A stretch of 64,000 nt of DNA, taken from RGIG3701 sp964438515. Its GTDB lineage: Bacteria > Planctomycetota > Planctomycetia > Pirellulales > Thermoguttaceae. The stretch's first letter is position 1, and each line of letters starts with the position of its first letter. The stretch is taken from the NCBI GenBank assembly GCA_964438515.1, contig CAYTLK010000009.1, positions 1-64,000 of the forward strand. The letters run 5' to 3'. Below the pieces are notes generated by a model, which was not told the origin of the DNA, made no database searches, and worked only from the letters and a program-made list of their open reading frames with translations. Shown in pieces: positions 35,042-44,410 of this stretch. The translations under genes and the position numbers were made by a program.

Positions 35042-37319
35042 TTGAAATGAATCCCAAATCCAGTCCCAAAACGAAAATCGTCAGTCCAAGGAACAACAAA
35101 AGTCCCATGTACGACAAAATAATCATCAAATTCTCGTTCGGCGCCTTCCCCGTAATTCCCTCCCACAGCAAAAACACTACGTGCCCGCCGTCCAAAACCG
35201 GAATGGGAAGAAGATTCAGCACCGCAAGGTTTGCGCTGATTAAACACACAAAAATCAAAAGCGTCGAAAGTCCGTCTTTTGCAGACGAATACGCCATCTG
35301 CGCAATCAAAACCGGGCCGCCGAGCGCCTTCACAGAAACCTGTCCGTTAAACAACTTTCCGAGCATCCGATACACCATCGTCAGCGAATCCCACGTCTTT
35401 TTACCCCCTAAAACAAGGGACGCGCCCAATCCTTCGTGAATAAAAATCTGCCGAGGCACAAAATTCAAATCAGAATGATAAACGTACGAATCAGTATACT
35501 CCGCGAGCGGGAGCGTCACGTTTTTGAGTTCCGCCCCTTTTCCGCCGGCTGCGGGCTTCTCGAACGTCACTTTTACGGAAGTTTCCGCGAGCGGATAGTA
35601 CATCAGAAGATTGTGATAAATCATCGACCAACCCTCCGCGTCCTCCCGGAACGTGATGGGTTTCGGCGTCTTTTCGAACTGCTTCACGACGGTTTTTTCC
35701 TTCTCGGAAAGCTCCGCGTCTTTCGGTTCGTCATACTGAACGCCAAGCGATTTCAGCACGAATCCCGGCTGAATTCCCTGTTTTTCAGCCTTCGATCCAG
35801 GAATAACGGCCGAAACGGTCCGCGAAACGTTGTACGTCAGTCCAATTTCCGGAATCACCTCGCCGCAGCCGGGCAAAAACTGGTCGGAACCGAAGACGTC
35901 GAACGAGAATTCGACCGGAACGACCTCTTCTTTCCCCGTTTTTTTCTTCAAAATCGTAAAGTTCAAAACTTGCGGCACACCGTTTGCGGCGGCGCTCGCC
36001 ACGAATTTTGCCTGTTTTCGCACCTCATACGCGAAGGTCATCGGATCGAGGTTCCGCACCGTCTGCGACTTTCCATCCGCCTGCATTTCGAATCCCGTGA
36101 TTCGGTCGCCCGGCTCAATCCCGGCTTTCGCAGCGCCTTCGAGTCCGTTTTCACCCGTTCGTACGGCCAAAACATCGCCCATCGTCAAAATGACGCCGAA
36201 ATTTCGTGCTTTCTGCGGTTCCACCATTACGCTGAACGCTTCCGCACCCTGAACGTACTGTTCCCGCGCCGCCTGAAATCCCGATTCATCCCCGAGCTGC
36301 AGTCCTTCCAGCGCCTGACTCCACTTTTTTGCCGCCTCGGCCGTGGGACGGAGGAATTTCAGCGTCACATTTTCATCCAGCGTGGCGTACAGCGCCTTTT
36401 GATAGTCGAGATTCGACGCGATCGGTCTGTCGTTGATTCCGACCAGCACATCGCCGGCTTTCAGTTCTTTTTCGGTGTTGTACGTCGGCGAGGCGGGCAT
36501 CGCGGGTAAAGAACCGAGTACCGGAATGACGGACTGCGTTGCGCCGAGCATCGGAGTGAGCGCGCATTTCTTGGGAAACGCTTTTGCAGCAGAGGAAACC
36601 GGAGCGTCACCGCGTCGGTACTGAATCAAGATTCCATCCTGCAGATGGTCGCCGAGCGCCACGTTTTTCGAAATATCCTCAAAATATTTCAGTTCGTTCG
36701 ACTCGATCTTTTCGAGTGTGTCGTCCGCCTGAAGCCCCGCCTCCCACGCCGCCTGACCGGGATGCACGTCTCCGAGGGTGCAGGGAATCTGGAACGTTCC
36801 GAGCATGTACGCGCCCGTCGCCGCCGCAAACGCAAAAACGACGTTCATCGTGACGCCGGCCACAATAATCGCCATGCGCTGCGGGACCGATTTGGCCTGA
36901 TAGCTGCGCGGGTCGTTGATGAGTTTTTCCGCTTCCGCGATTTCATCGTCGGACATCAAAACCGATTTGTCGACGTCCGCCTCCGCATTTTTCTGAAGCA
37001 TGTCGCGTGCGGCTTTTGCTTTAGCGATTCGTTCGCGAGTTTCGCCCGGATTGTCTTCCTGACCCAGCATTTTGACGTATCCGCCGAGAGGAAAAACCCC
37101 GATTCCGTATTCCGTCTCCCCGTATTTGAATTTGCAGAGTTTCAAACCGAAAAAGTCGAACCCGATATAGAATTTGTCGCAGCGGACCCCGCAGGCTTTC
37201 GCAACGAGGAAGTGTCCTAATTCATGGATGAAGACGATGAGTCCCAACGCAAGCGCGCAGAGAAAAACCGATTTAAAAAAGGCGAAATCGTAAGCCGCCA
37301 GAATCAGCATTTGGTTCAT
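35034..37319 (-). CDS. rseP: RseP-type site-2 zinc metalloprotease
   Basis: A 761-residue intramembrane protease, longer than the usual 450. The first membrane helix holds the zinc motif HELGH (about residues 32-36), and the C-terminal helix has NLLPIPVLDGGH (about 701-712), the third zinc ligand region. Between them are two or more PDZ-like segments (GITGFEMQADGKSQ region and GFVLKSLGVQYDE) and an insertion rich in Ala, Glu and Asp (about 80-120). It cleaves anti-sigma factors to release envelope-stress sigma factors. It follows dxr by 53 bases, so dxr-rseP is one unit, as in many bacteria. Confidence 0.9.
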   Translation of the reverse strand: MNQMLILAAYDFAFFKSVFLCALALGLIVFIHELGHFLVAKACGVRCDKFYIGFDFFGLKLCKFKYGETEYGIGVFPLGGYVKMLGQEDNPGETRERIAKAKAARDMLQKNAEADVDKSVLMSDDEIAEAEKLINDPRSYQAKSVPQRMAIIVAGVTMNVVFAFAAATGAYMLGTFQIPCTLGDVHPGQAAWEAGLQADDTLEKIESNELKYFEDISKNVALGDHLQDGILIQYRRGDAPVSSAAKAFPKKCALTPMLGATQSVIPVLGSLPAMPASPTYNTEKELKAGDVLVGINDRPIASNLDYQKALYATLDENVTLKFLRPTAEAAKKWSQALEGLQLGDESGFQAAREQYVQGAEAFSVMVEPQKARNFGVILTMGDVLAVRTGENGLEGAAKAGIEPGDRITGFEMQADGKSQTVRNLDPMTFAYEVRKQAKFVASAAANGVPQVLNFTILKKKTGKEEVVPVEFSFDVFGSDQFLPGCGEVIPEIGLTYNVSRTVSAVIPGSKAEKQGIQPGFVLKSLGVQYDEPKDAELSEKEKTVVKQFEKTPKPITFREDAEGWSMIYHNLLMYYPLAETSVKVTFEKPAAGGKGAELKNVTLPLAEYTDSYVYHSDLNFVPRQIFIHEGLGASLVLGGKKTWDSLTMVYRMLGKLFNGQVSVKALGGPVLIAQMAYSSAKDGLSTLLIFVCLISANLAVLNLLPIPVLDGGHVVFLLWEGITGKAPNENLMIILSYMGLLLFLGLTIFVLGLDLGFISRF

Positions 37320-37372
37320 TTGGTATTCCTTATTGTTTTTATGATAATATCATTTTGAATATTTCAGTATTT

Positions 37373-38518
37373 CTACCTCATTGAGTGACGAATCTGTTCA
37401 TCCAGCTGCGTCAGTTCCTCGAGCGTCGGGTCAGAAACGAACCGATGTTCGTCGACCGCCCGCCGAACCGTCGGAACAATTTCGTCGAAACGGATTTTTC
37501 CGTGCACAAACGCCTCCACCGCCATTTCGTTTGCCGCATTGAGGACGACGCCCGCCGTCCCGCCGCGCAAGGCGGTTTCCATTCCGAGACGAAGCGCGTC
37601 GAAACGTGCGTCTTTGAAATCCGGAGCAAAAAACTCCAGCGTCTGATTTACGCTCCAATCCGTGCGGCGAGTCGGTCCGCCTGCGACCCGGTCGGGGTAC
37701 GTAAGCGCGTTCTGAATCGGAAGACGCATGTCGGGCGGACTCATCTGCGCAATGACGGCTCCGTCCTGAAACTCCACCATGGAATGCACGATCGACTGCG
37801 GATGAATCATCACCTCCAGCTGTCGGCGTTCCATCGAAAGGTCAAAGAGCCATTTTGCTTCAATGATTTCGAGCGCTTTATTCATTAATGTGGCGGAGTC
37901 GAGCGTCACTTTCGCCCCCATGTTCCAAGTGGGGTGCTTCAGCGCCTGCGCGAGCGTCACATTCCGCAGTTCGCCGGTCGGCAATCTGAAAAACGGACCG
38001 CCGCTGGCCGTCAGAATGACGCGCTGCAATTCGGAACGTTTTCCCGCATGAAGCGCCTGGAAAATCGCACTGTGCTCGCTGTCGACCGGAACGATTTCCG
38101 CCCCGGTTTTCCGAGCGAGAGCCGTCACGACGGCGCCTCCGACGACCATACTTTCTTTGTTCGCCAAAGCGACGCGTTTTCCCGCCTGCACCGCTGCAAG
38201 CGTGCTTTCGAGACCCGCGCGGCCCACGATGGCGGAAACTGCAATATCGATTTCAGGTTCGGCGGCGATTTCGCACAGAGCCTTCATTCCTACGCACAAT
38301 TCCGAGCCTTTTGGAAGCGGAAACGTCCAGTTTTTCGCAGCCTCTTCATCCGTAAGCACGACCCAGCGCGGACGAAAATGTTCGACCTGTTCGTGCAAAA
38401 GTTCCAGATTGTGATGACCGGAAAGTGCCGCAACGCGAAATCCCGGAATGGAATTCACAACGTCGAGCGTGCTGCGTCCGATGCTTCCTGTGGCGCCGAA
38501 TAATGCGATAGATTTCAT
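37373..38518 (-). CDS. dxr: 1-deoxy-D-xylulose 5-phosphate reductoisomerase
   Basis: A 381-residue enzyme making 2-C-methyl-D-erythritol 4-phosphate, the first committed step of non-mevalonate isoprenoid synthesis. It starts with the NADPH motif LFGATGSIGRSTLDVV. Other marks: LANKESMVVGGAVVT, VPVDSEHSAIFQAL, LTASGGPFFRLPTGELRN-type region and HPTWNMGAKVTLDSATLMNKALEIIEA split as usual around metal ligands. It supplies isoprenoids that feed the hopanoid and squalene pathway genes seen in this window. The start lies 33 bases after the MITE-like copy A1. Confidence 0.95.
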   Translation of the reverse strand: MKSIALFGATGSIGRSTLDVVNSIPGFRVAALSGHHNLELLHEQVEHFRPRWVVLTDEEAAKNWTFPLPKGSELCVGMKALCEIAAEPEIDIAVSAIVGRAGLESTLAAVQAGKRVALANKESMVVGGAVVTALARKTGAEIVPVDSEHSAIFQALHAGKRSELQRVILTASGGPFFRLPTGELRNVTLAQALKHPTWNMGAKVTLDSATLMNKALEIIEAKWLFDLSMERRQLEVMIHPQSIVHSMVEFQDGAVIAQMSPPDMRLPIQNALTYPDRVAGGPTRRTDWSVNQTLEFFAPDFKDARFDALRLGMETALRGGTAGVVLNAANEMAVEAFVHGKIRFDEIVPTVRRAVDEHRFVSDPTLEELTQLDEQIRHSMR

Positions 38519-38550
38519 AGTTTCTGTTTTTTCCCCATTTCGAACCCGAA

Positions 38551-38653
38551 TATACTCGTTCCACTTGAAAATTTCGCATTGGGCGGCGACTGCGGCAGTC
38601 GTTTCTCAATAGAGTAACGACGAGAAGCGAAAATTCAAAATGCATCGGGCATA
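38551..38653. mobile_element. MITE-like element family A, copy A1
   Basis: 103-bp element bounded by TATA and CATA ends with imperfect terminal inverted repeats (TATACTCGTTCCA against TATGCCCGATGCA). It contains a central GACTG-CGG-CAGTC hairpin. Copies A2 (44411-44514) and A3 (54284-54387, inverted) match at most positions. It lies directly upstream of dxr. Confidence 0.8.
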
Positions 38654-38924
38654 AAATATTTCCCTATTATACCAGATTTATTTGTTTTTCAAAAGGGAGG
38701 GTTAGGAAATTTCCGCAAGGTTGGAACGAAAAAACGGAATTTGTTTCAAAAACAGGAACTCGGTTCGACTCAAAATCGACCCAAAATCCGAAGAATCCGA
38801 AAAATCAAGGAAATGACTCGAAAATTTTTTTGAGTGTATTGCGTCCGAAAAAAAATCTGATATAATAACAGAAAGTTTGTGTTTTCGATTACCCGCCGTT
38901 TAGAAAAATCTAGGAGAAAATTCT

Positions 38925-39596
38925 ATGAAAAAATTATTTTTCGCGTTTGCATTGGTTCTTTGCAGCACCTTCGTCCTTTGCAGCGCCTCCGCCGCCGCGC
39001 AGGATGCATGCGAGGACGGTTTTGTCTCGCTTTTTAACGGAAAAGACCTCACGGGCTGGGCCGGCGCTATGCAGATGCACGAAGTAAAAGACGGAACCAT
39101 CAGCTTCATCGCAGGCCCGAAAAACTACGGAAACCTGATGTACGATAAAAAATTCAAAGATTTCATTCTTCGTTTTGAATTCAAACTCTTCCCCGGAACC
39201 AACAACGGTCTGGGAATCCGCGCAAGTGAAATCAACAAAGACGCCGCTTATTACGGGATGGAACTTCAAATCGCCGATGAAACCGGTTTCGACAAAAACG
39301 CGCCGAACCCGCCGGAAACTTGCGGTCATCACGGCTCCATTTACGGTGTGTATCCCGCCCTGCGCGGCGCACAGAAACCGCTCGGAGAGTGGAACTTTCA
39401 GGAAGTTGAGTGCGTCGGGCCGCATGTAAAAGTCACACTCAACGGAATCGTCATTCTCGACACCGACATTTCGGGAATCACCCAAACTTTTGACGGAAAA
39501 GACCATCCCGGTCTGCACAACGCCGAAGGATACATCGGATTCCTCGGTCACACAAAACCCATTCAGTTCCGTAATATTCGAATCAAAGAACTGTAA
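38925..39596 (+). CDS. Secreted DUF1080 protein, second copy
   Basis: A 223-residue secreted protein. The signal peptide (cleaved near SAAAQ) is followed by a DUF1080 / 3-keto-disaccharide hydrolase domain: FVSLFNGKDLTGWAG, FEFKLFPGTNNGLGIRA, YYGMELQIADETG and IGFLGHTKPIQFRNIRIKEL. A Cys-Gly-His-His loop (TCGHHGSIYG) lies near residue 145. TAGGAG is nine bases before the ATG. It is shorter than the paralogue at 12344-13156 and lacks that protein's N-terminal extension. Followed by the MITE-like copy B1 and then lpxB. Confidence 0.88.
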   Translation: MKKLFFAFALVLCSTFVLCSASAAAQDACEDGFVSLFNGKDLTGWAGAMQMHEVKDGTISFIAGPKNYGNLMYDKKFKDFILRFEFKLFPGTNNGLGIRASEINKDAAYYGMELQIADETGFDKNAPNPPETCGHHGSIYGVYPALRGAQKPLGEWNFQEVECVGPHVKVTLNGIVILDTDISGITQTFDGKDHPGLHNAEGYIGFLGHTKPIQFRNIRIKEL

Positions 39597-39608
39597 AAAC
39601 GAGGGTTT

Positions 39609-39715
39609 TATACGAACACTATTTTGAATTTCAGTTTTCCCGTCCGCCGTTGGAGCTGCGCACCACGGCTCCTGCAGTCTTTGTGAAAACTGAATTTCAT
39701 TGCAGAACCAGCATA
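39609..39715. mobile_element. MITE-like element family B, copy B1
   Basis: 107-bp element bounded by TATA and CATA, with inverted repeats of the form GAAATTCAGTTTTC near the ends and GGAGC...GCTCC inside. Copy B2 at 44233-44339 is nearly identical. It lies between the DUF1080 gene and lpxB. Confidence 0.8.
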
Positions 39716-39764
39716 CTTTCCAAGTTCCGTTTTTCCTTTGAATCCATTGAATCAGGTTCTTTCT

Positions 39765-40985
39765 ATGAAAATATTCTTTTCCGTCGGCGAACCCAGCGGT
39801 GACGTTCATGGCGCCAACCTGATTCGTGAACTAAAGCGCCAAAATCCCGACACTCAGTGCGTCGGTTTCGGCGGGCCGCTTATGCGTGAGGCGGGATTTG
39901 AATCCCTTTTTGACCTCACGTCGCTCGCGGTGATGTGGGTGTTTGAGGTCCTCATCCACATCCGAAAATTCTACGCGCTGGCGGACGAAGCGGAAGCCTA
40001 TTTTCAGACGGAAAAACCCGACGCCGTCGTTTTGATCGACTATCCCGGTTTCAACTGGCACATCGCGAAACGCGCGAAACGCTGCGGAATTCCCGTCTTT
40101 TACTACTCGCCGCCGCAAGTTTGGAGCTGGCGTCAGGGCCGCGTTCAGAAGATGCGTCAAAACACCGACCTCATTTTCAGCGGTCTTCCGTTCGAGGCGC
40201 AGTGGCTGCGGGAACACGGCTGCTGCGTGGAATACGTCGGTCATCCGTTTTTCGACGAGGTGCAGCGCCAGCCGCGAAATACCGATTTCATGCGAGAAAT
40301 CGCGTCGCACGGACCGCTCGTCGCCCTGCTTCCTGGGTCCCGAACGAAGGAGGTTGAACGAAATTTCCCCGTTTTTTGGAATGCGGCTCTGAAAATTCAT
40401 GAAAAGAAAAACAACGTTCATTTCTGCGTCGCCGCCTTCCGTGAAACGCATGCAGAGTGGATTCGAAACTTTATCGCACAAAAAACAGAAAATCTCTCCA
40501 CTCCCCCCAGTCTCTCCATTTTCACAGGACATACCGCCGAAATCATTCAAGCGTCGCGCTGCTGCGTGAGTGTTTCCGGAAGCGTCTCGCTGGAACTTCT
40601 GAACTACACGCGTCCGACCGTCATTTCGTACCGCGTTTCGCGCTTCGGCTGGTGGACGCAGTGGGTTTTTCGGTGCGTCAAATACATTACGCTTGTGAAT
40701 CTGCTGTCCGTTTCGAATCCGTTTCAGCGTTTCAATCGTGAGTTTCGTCCCAATACGCCAGAATATTCCGAAGTCCTTTTCCCGGAATACCTTACATACA
40801 GCGACCGAAGCGGATGGATTGCGGACGATATTCTGAACTGGCTTGAAAATGACGACGCGTATCAAACGACCCTGAAACGACTGGAAACGCTGCGTTCCGA
40901 AATCGCTCTGCCCGGTGCGGCTCAAAGAGCGTCCGAGGAGATTTTTCGTTTTTTAGACGCAACGCAAGCCGAAGATGAGACTTAA
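39765..40985 (+). CDS. lpxB: Lipid-A-disaccharide synthase
   Basis: The ATG at 39765 (MKIFFSVGEPSGDVHG) is taken because the conserved family start begins there; a TTG start upstream would add nine residues. The 406-residue glycosyltransferase joins UDP-diacylglucosamine and lipid X in lipid A synthesis at the inner membrane. Seen: SVGEPSGDVHGANLI, YYSPPQVWSWRQGRV, EYVGHPFFDEV, LLPGSRTKEVERNFPVFW and SVSGSVSLELLNY. Its presence shows that an LPS-type outer membrane exists. It follows the MITE-like copy B1 closely. Confidence 0.93.
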   Translation: MKIFFSVGEPSGDVHGANLIRELKRQNPDTQCVGFGGPLMREAGFESLFDLTSLAVMWVFEVLIHIRKFYALADEAEAYFQTEKPDAVVLIDYPGFNWHIAKRAKRCGIPVFYYSPPQVWSWRQGRVQKMRQNTDLIFSGLPFEAQWLREHGCCVEYVGHPFFDEVQRQPRNTDFMREIASHGPLVALLPGSRTKEVERNFPVFWNAALKIHEKKNNVHFCVAAFRETHAEWIRNFIAQKTENLSTPPSLSIFTGHTAEIIQASRCCVSVSGSVSLELLNYTRPTVISYRVSRFGWWTQWVFRCVKYITLVNLLSVSNPFQRFNREFRPNTPEYSEVLFPEYLTYSDRSGWIADDILNWLENDDAYQTTLKRLETLRSEIALPGAAQRASEEIFRFLDATQAEDET

Positions 40986-41070
40986 AGATAAATGAACGAA
41001 ACATAATGAATAGCGTTTGTTAATATTTCGACTCTTCTAATAAAAAAACGAAAATTATATTCAGTACTCC

Positions 41071-41098
41071 TTGTAAAAATACAAAAGATGAGTATAAT
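41071..41098 (+). promoter_or_regulatory. Sigma70-type promoter for btaA
   Basis: TTGTAA (41071-41076) and TATAAT (41093-41098) are 16 bases apart in an AT-rich leader, about 72 bases before the btaA start. Confidence 0.55.
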
Positions 41099-41170
41099 AT
41101 AATTATGGTATTTTAAAATGTAGAATTATCACCAAAAACTCGAACTCAATACCCCCTACAGGATTTTCAA

Positions 41171-42361
41171 ATGTCCCTTTCCGAAAAAATCAGTGCGATG
41201 GTTTTCCGTCATGTGCATGGAAACAATCTTGTTTATAATATTTGTTGGGAAGACCCTCGAATTGATTTGCAGATGCTGAATCTGCGGCCGACCGATAACG
41301 TGCTTGTAATTACGAGTGCCGGATGCAACTCTTTGGATTACATTCTGAACGGATGCAGCCACGTGTACGCCGTCGATATGAATTTCCGTCAGAATGCCGT
41401 TCTGGAACTGAAAAAGGCGGCCGCGAAGCTGCTGGATTACGAAAATTACTGGCAGCTGCTGGGCGAAGGCTGGCACCCCGATGCGGAAAATTTGTACAAA
41501 TCCACCCTTCGGGACGCGCTTCCGGAAGAGTCGCAAGTCTTCTGGGACAAAAAAATCTCGTATTTTACGAACCCCAAATGTCCTTATTACTGGCACGGAA
41601 CCTCCGGGTATTTCGCGCGAATTCTGAACAGCTACATCAATCGTAAGGGTTGCAGGGAAATCGTAGATCGATTTTTGGAAGTAAAAACGATCGAGGAACA
41701 ACGCGAATTGTACCACGGACAGCTCGAAAAAAAGTTCTGGACCCCGTTCATCCGCTGGTTCCTCAACCGCGACACGACGCTTTCCATGCTGGGCGTTCCG
41801 CGTTCGCAGCGCATCCAGGTCGAAAAACAATATAACGGTCAAATTTGTCTGTTCATGAAAGACTGTCTCGACGCTGTAATGTGCGAACTTCCGATTCACG
41901 ACAACTATTTTTGGCGCGTGTACATGACGGGTCACTACACGAAAGATTGCTGTCCCGAATATTTGAAGGAAGAAAATTTTCTCCGTCTGAAAAACGGTCT
42001 GGCGGACAAAGTCACAACGTACTCGCAGTCGGTCGAACAATTTCTCCGCGAACACGACGTCCCGATTTCCCGTTTCATCCTCCTCGATCATATGGACTGG
42101 CTCGCGAACAACATGTTCGAAAAACTCGTGAGTGAATGGGAGGCGATTCTGTTGCGCGCAACCGACGATTGCCGAATCATGTGGCGTTCTGGAGGTTTCC
42201 GTACAGATTTCCTCGAAAAAGTCGAAATTGATTTTGGAAAGGGCGTCAAAGAAAAAATTACCGACCACTTCCAAATGCACGATGAAGAAACAGCCGCGCT
42301 GCACAAACTTGATCGCGTGCACACTTACGGAAGTTTTTACGTTGCGGACTTGATTCGCTGA
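41171..42361 (+). CDS. btaA: BtaA-like S-adenosylmethionine:diacylglycerol aminocarboxypropyltransferase
   Basis: A 396-residue DUF3419/BtaA protein. It moves the 3-amino-3-carboxypropyl group of S-adenosylmethionine to diacylglycerol to form DGHS, the first step of betaine lipid (DGTS) synthesis. Seen: VYNICWEDPRIDLQML near residues 20-35, the SAM segment ITSAGCNSLDYIL and YAVDMNFRQNAVLELKKAA, then VSEWEAILLRA and CRIMWRSGGFRTDFL near the C-terminus. The pattern follows the Rhodobacter BtaA closely. btaB follows 65 bases downstream, strengthening the assignment. Confidence 0.9.
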   Translation: MSLSEKISAMVFRHVHGNNLVYNICWEDPRIDLQMLNLRPTDNVLVITSAGCNSLDYILNGCSHVYAVDMNFRQNAVLELKKAAAKLLDYENYWQLLGEGWHPDAENLYKSTLRDALPEESQVFWDKKISYFTNPKCPYYWHGTSGYFARILNSYINRKGCREIVDRFLEVKTIEEQRELYHGQLEKKFWTPFIRWFLNRDTTLSMLGVPRSQRIQVEKQYNGQICLFMKDCLDAVMCELPIHDNYFWRVYMTGHYTKDCCPEYLKEENFLRLKNGLADKVTTYSQSVEQFLREHDVPISRFILLDHMDWLANNMFEKLVSEWEAILLRATDDCRIMWRSGGFRTDFLEKVEIDFGKGVKEKITDHFQMHDEETAALHKLDRVHTYGSFYVADLIR

Positions 42362-42426
42362 CGAATTTTCGTCCTGCGTAAAGTTTGGTTTATTCCATTT
42401 CATAAAACTTGGGTTGAGATTATTTC

Positions 42427-43161
42427 ATGAGTTTGGGTTCCGATTTAAAAATTCTGTACCAAATGGTTTTCCATCACGGTCACGGCGCGAGCCACGCGGA
42501 CCGATTGAACGATTTTTATTCGAATCAGGCCGACGATTACGATAATTTTCGTAAACGTTTTCTTATTGGCCGTTCGGAAATGATGAATCAAGTGGCGGAA
42601 GGAAAAAAAGACGTCATTTGGGTCGATATGGGCGGCGGAACGGGTGCAAATCTCGAAAATATCGCAAATTTAGTTCCCCATATGAAGAAAATCTACATCG
42701 TCGACCTCGCGTCCTCGCTCCTTGAGGTTGCGCGAAAACGCATTGAGAAAAACGGCTGGACGAACGTCGAGGCGGTCGAAGCGGACGCAACCACGTTCAC
42801 GCCCCCGGAAGGTTACGCAGATATCGTCACGTTTTCGTACTCGCTCACCATGATTCCCGATTGGTTTGCAGCTCTCGACAACGCGCAGCGCATCCTGCGT
42901 CCCGGAGGAACCATCGGAATCGTCGATTTTTTCGTCTCCCGCAAATGGACATCTGGAACCCACGTGAAACATTCCTGGTTCACTCGCAGTTACTGGCCTG
43001 TACATTTCAGCACCGACAATGTGTTCCTTTCGAGCGACCACGTCCCCTACTTGGACCGTCATTTTAACTCGCTTTCCTGCGACGAAGGGTACTTGAAAAT
43101 CCCATATATTCCGCTTATTCGTGTTCCTTATTATATATTCATGGGAAAGAAACCAGAATAA
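42427..43161 (+). CDS. btaB: BtaB-like N-methyltransferase
   Basis: A 244-residue class I methyltransferase with the SAM-binding motif DMGGGTGANLENI (about residues 61-73) and YIVDLASSLLEVAR. The remainder (SYSLTMIPDWFAALDNAQRI, RPGGTIGIVDFFVSR, KHSWFTRSYWPVHF) matches methyltransferases paired with BtaA, which trimethylate DGHS to DGTS. The gene directly follows btaA on the same strand and is followed 46 bases later by the terpene synthase gene, so a lipid operon is likely. Enzyme role is inferred from pairing and family. Confidence 0.85.
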   Translation: MSLGSDLKILYQMVFHHGHGASHADRLNDFYSNQADDYDNFRKRFLIGRSEMMNQVAEGKKDVIWVDMGGGTGANLENIANLVPHMKKIYIVDLASSLLEVARKRIEKNGWTNVEAVEADATTFTPPEGYADIVTFSYSLTMIPDWFAALDNAQRILRPGGTIGIVDFFVSRKWTSGTHVKHSWFTRSYWPVHFSTDNVFLSSDHVPYLDRHFNSLSCDEGYLKIPYIPLIRVPYYIFMGKKPE

Positions 43162-43207
43162 AAATCAAAAATCATTTTAGGCTGCGGCAGAAGCGGACTG
43201 GCGTAAT

Positions 43208-44137
43208 ATGAGTCCCATACAAGACAGTTACGAACTTTGCACGGAAATCTGTCGCGCGTCTCATTCCAATTTCACTGCGGCTTTTCGTCAGCTGTCGTCG
43301 AAAGAGCGGCGCGCTATGGAGGTCGTTTACGCATTTATGCGCACTGCAGACGATCTCGTCGATGCGTCCGGACCCGTCGAAGGTCGGGCAAAACAGATTT
43401 CGGAATTCCGTTCTAATTTCGAATCTTTCCTTTTGCATTCCTCTTGCACGGATTCTGCCGGCATTTTCCCGGCAGTGACCGAGGTGATTCAGCAATACTC
43501 GATTCCTGAAACGTATTTCTACGAGGTTCTGGACGGGATGCAGATGGATCTGGAGCGTCAGTTTTACCGAACTCCGGCAGAGTTGGAGTGCTACTGCTAC
43601 CACGTTGCGTCGGCTGTCGGGTTGATTTGTCTTCATTTGTGGGGTGTGACGCCCCAAGAAATCAAACCATGCGGAGATTCTTCTGTTTTTCGGGCGGCCG
43701 TTGCGTGCGGGAAGGCGCTGCAATGGACCAACATTTTGCGGGATGTGCGTGAGGACGCGCGAATCGGACGCATTTATCTCCCGCTGAACGATTGGTGTTC
43801 GTCTCTCCGCTTGGAACTTCCGGAGAGTGAGGAATTGTGCAAATCGGCATTCAAACAGATACAAAATACCATTCTAAATGGCGATTTTACGCAATTTTTC
43901 CCTGTGATTGCGCAAAATCTGGAACGTGCGCGTCAGTTTTATTCCGAAGCGGCCGGACTTGCAAACTCCATTCCGATGAAGAATCGGAGGATTTTTCGAC
44001 TGATTGTGGGAGTGTATCGGGAGATTTTTCGCAAAATTGAACGAAATCCTTTACAGATTTTCCAACAAAAAATCCGATTAAATAAAATAGAGAAATTAAA
44101 AGTTTATTTTTTAACCTATTTTTCGTCAGAATTTTAA
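43208..44137 (+). CDS. Squalene/phytoene synthase family protein
   Basis: A 309-residue head-to-head prenyl synthase. It has the two Asp-rich motifs: DDLVD at residues 48-52 (FMRTADDLVD) and NILRDVREDARIGRIYLP near residue 175. Residues such as YHVASAVGLICLHLWG lie between. The family condenses farnesyl or geranylgeranyl diphosphates, so the product may be squalene or phytoene; HpnC/HpnD-type roles in hopanoid synthesis are possible with the hpnH-like gene in the window. It is the third gene after btaA and btaB. The exact product cannot be told from sequence. Confidence 0.88.
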   Translation: MSPIQDSYELCTEICRASHSNFTAAFRQLSSKERRAMEVVYAFMRTADDLVDASGPVEGRAKQISEFRSNFESFLLHSSCTDSAGIFPAVTEVIQQYSIPETYFYEVLDGMQMDLERQFYRTPAELECYCYHVASAVGLICLHLWGVTPQEIKPCGDSSVFRAAVACGKALQWTNILRDVREDARIGRIYLPLNDWCSSLRLELPESEELCKSAFKQIQNTILNGDFTQFFPVIAQNLERARQFYSEAAGLANSIPMKNRRIFRLIVGVYREIFRKIERNPLQIFQQKIRLNKIEKLKVYFLTYFSSEF

Positions 44138-44232
44138 AAAAAGAATTCTCCCCCTGCTTGAAAAAAAGTACCATTTGATTTACAATAAAGGGTGTTTTTT
44201 CGTTTATACAGATTTCACCTGAAAATCTGCTT

Positions 44233-44339
44233 TATACGAACACTATTTTGAATTTCAGTTTTCCCGTCCGCCGTTGGAGCTGCGCACCACGGCTCCTGCA
44301 GTTTTTGTGAAAACGGAATTTCATTGTAGAACCAGCATA
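44233..44339. mobile_element. MITE-like element family B, copy B2
   Basis: 107 bp, bounded by TATA and CATA, almost identical to B1. It heads a composite of three elements in the gap between the prenyl synthase and the sigma factor genes. Confidence 0.8.
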
Positions 44340-44410
44340 AGCCTCCGCAACGGTCGTCGTTTCGCAATAGTACAGTGACGGAGAAGCAGAAATTCACAAT
44401 GTATCGTGCA
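44340..44410. mobile_element. Truncated family A element, copy A'
   Basis: About 70 bp matching the right half of family A: GTCGTTTCGCAATAGTACAG, GACGGAGAAGC and AATGTATCGTGCAT. Many substitutions suggest an older insertion. It lies directly between B2 and A2. Confidence 0.65.

Noticed and set aside
41156..42403. Minus-strand ORF of 415 codons opposite btaA
   Set aside because: Antisense shadow; btaA motifs are clear on the plus strand.
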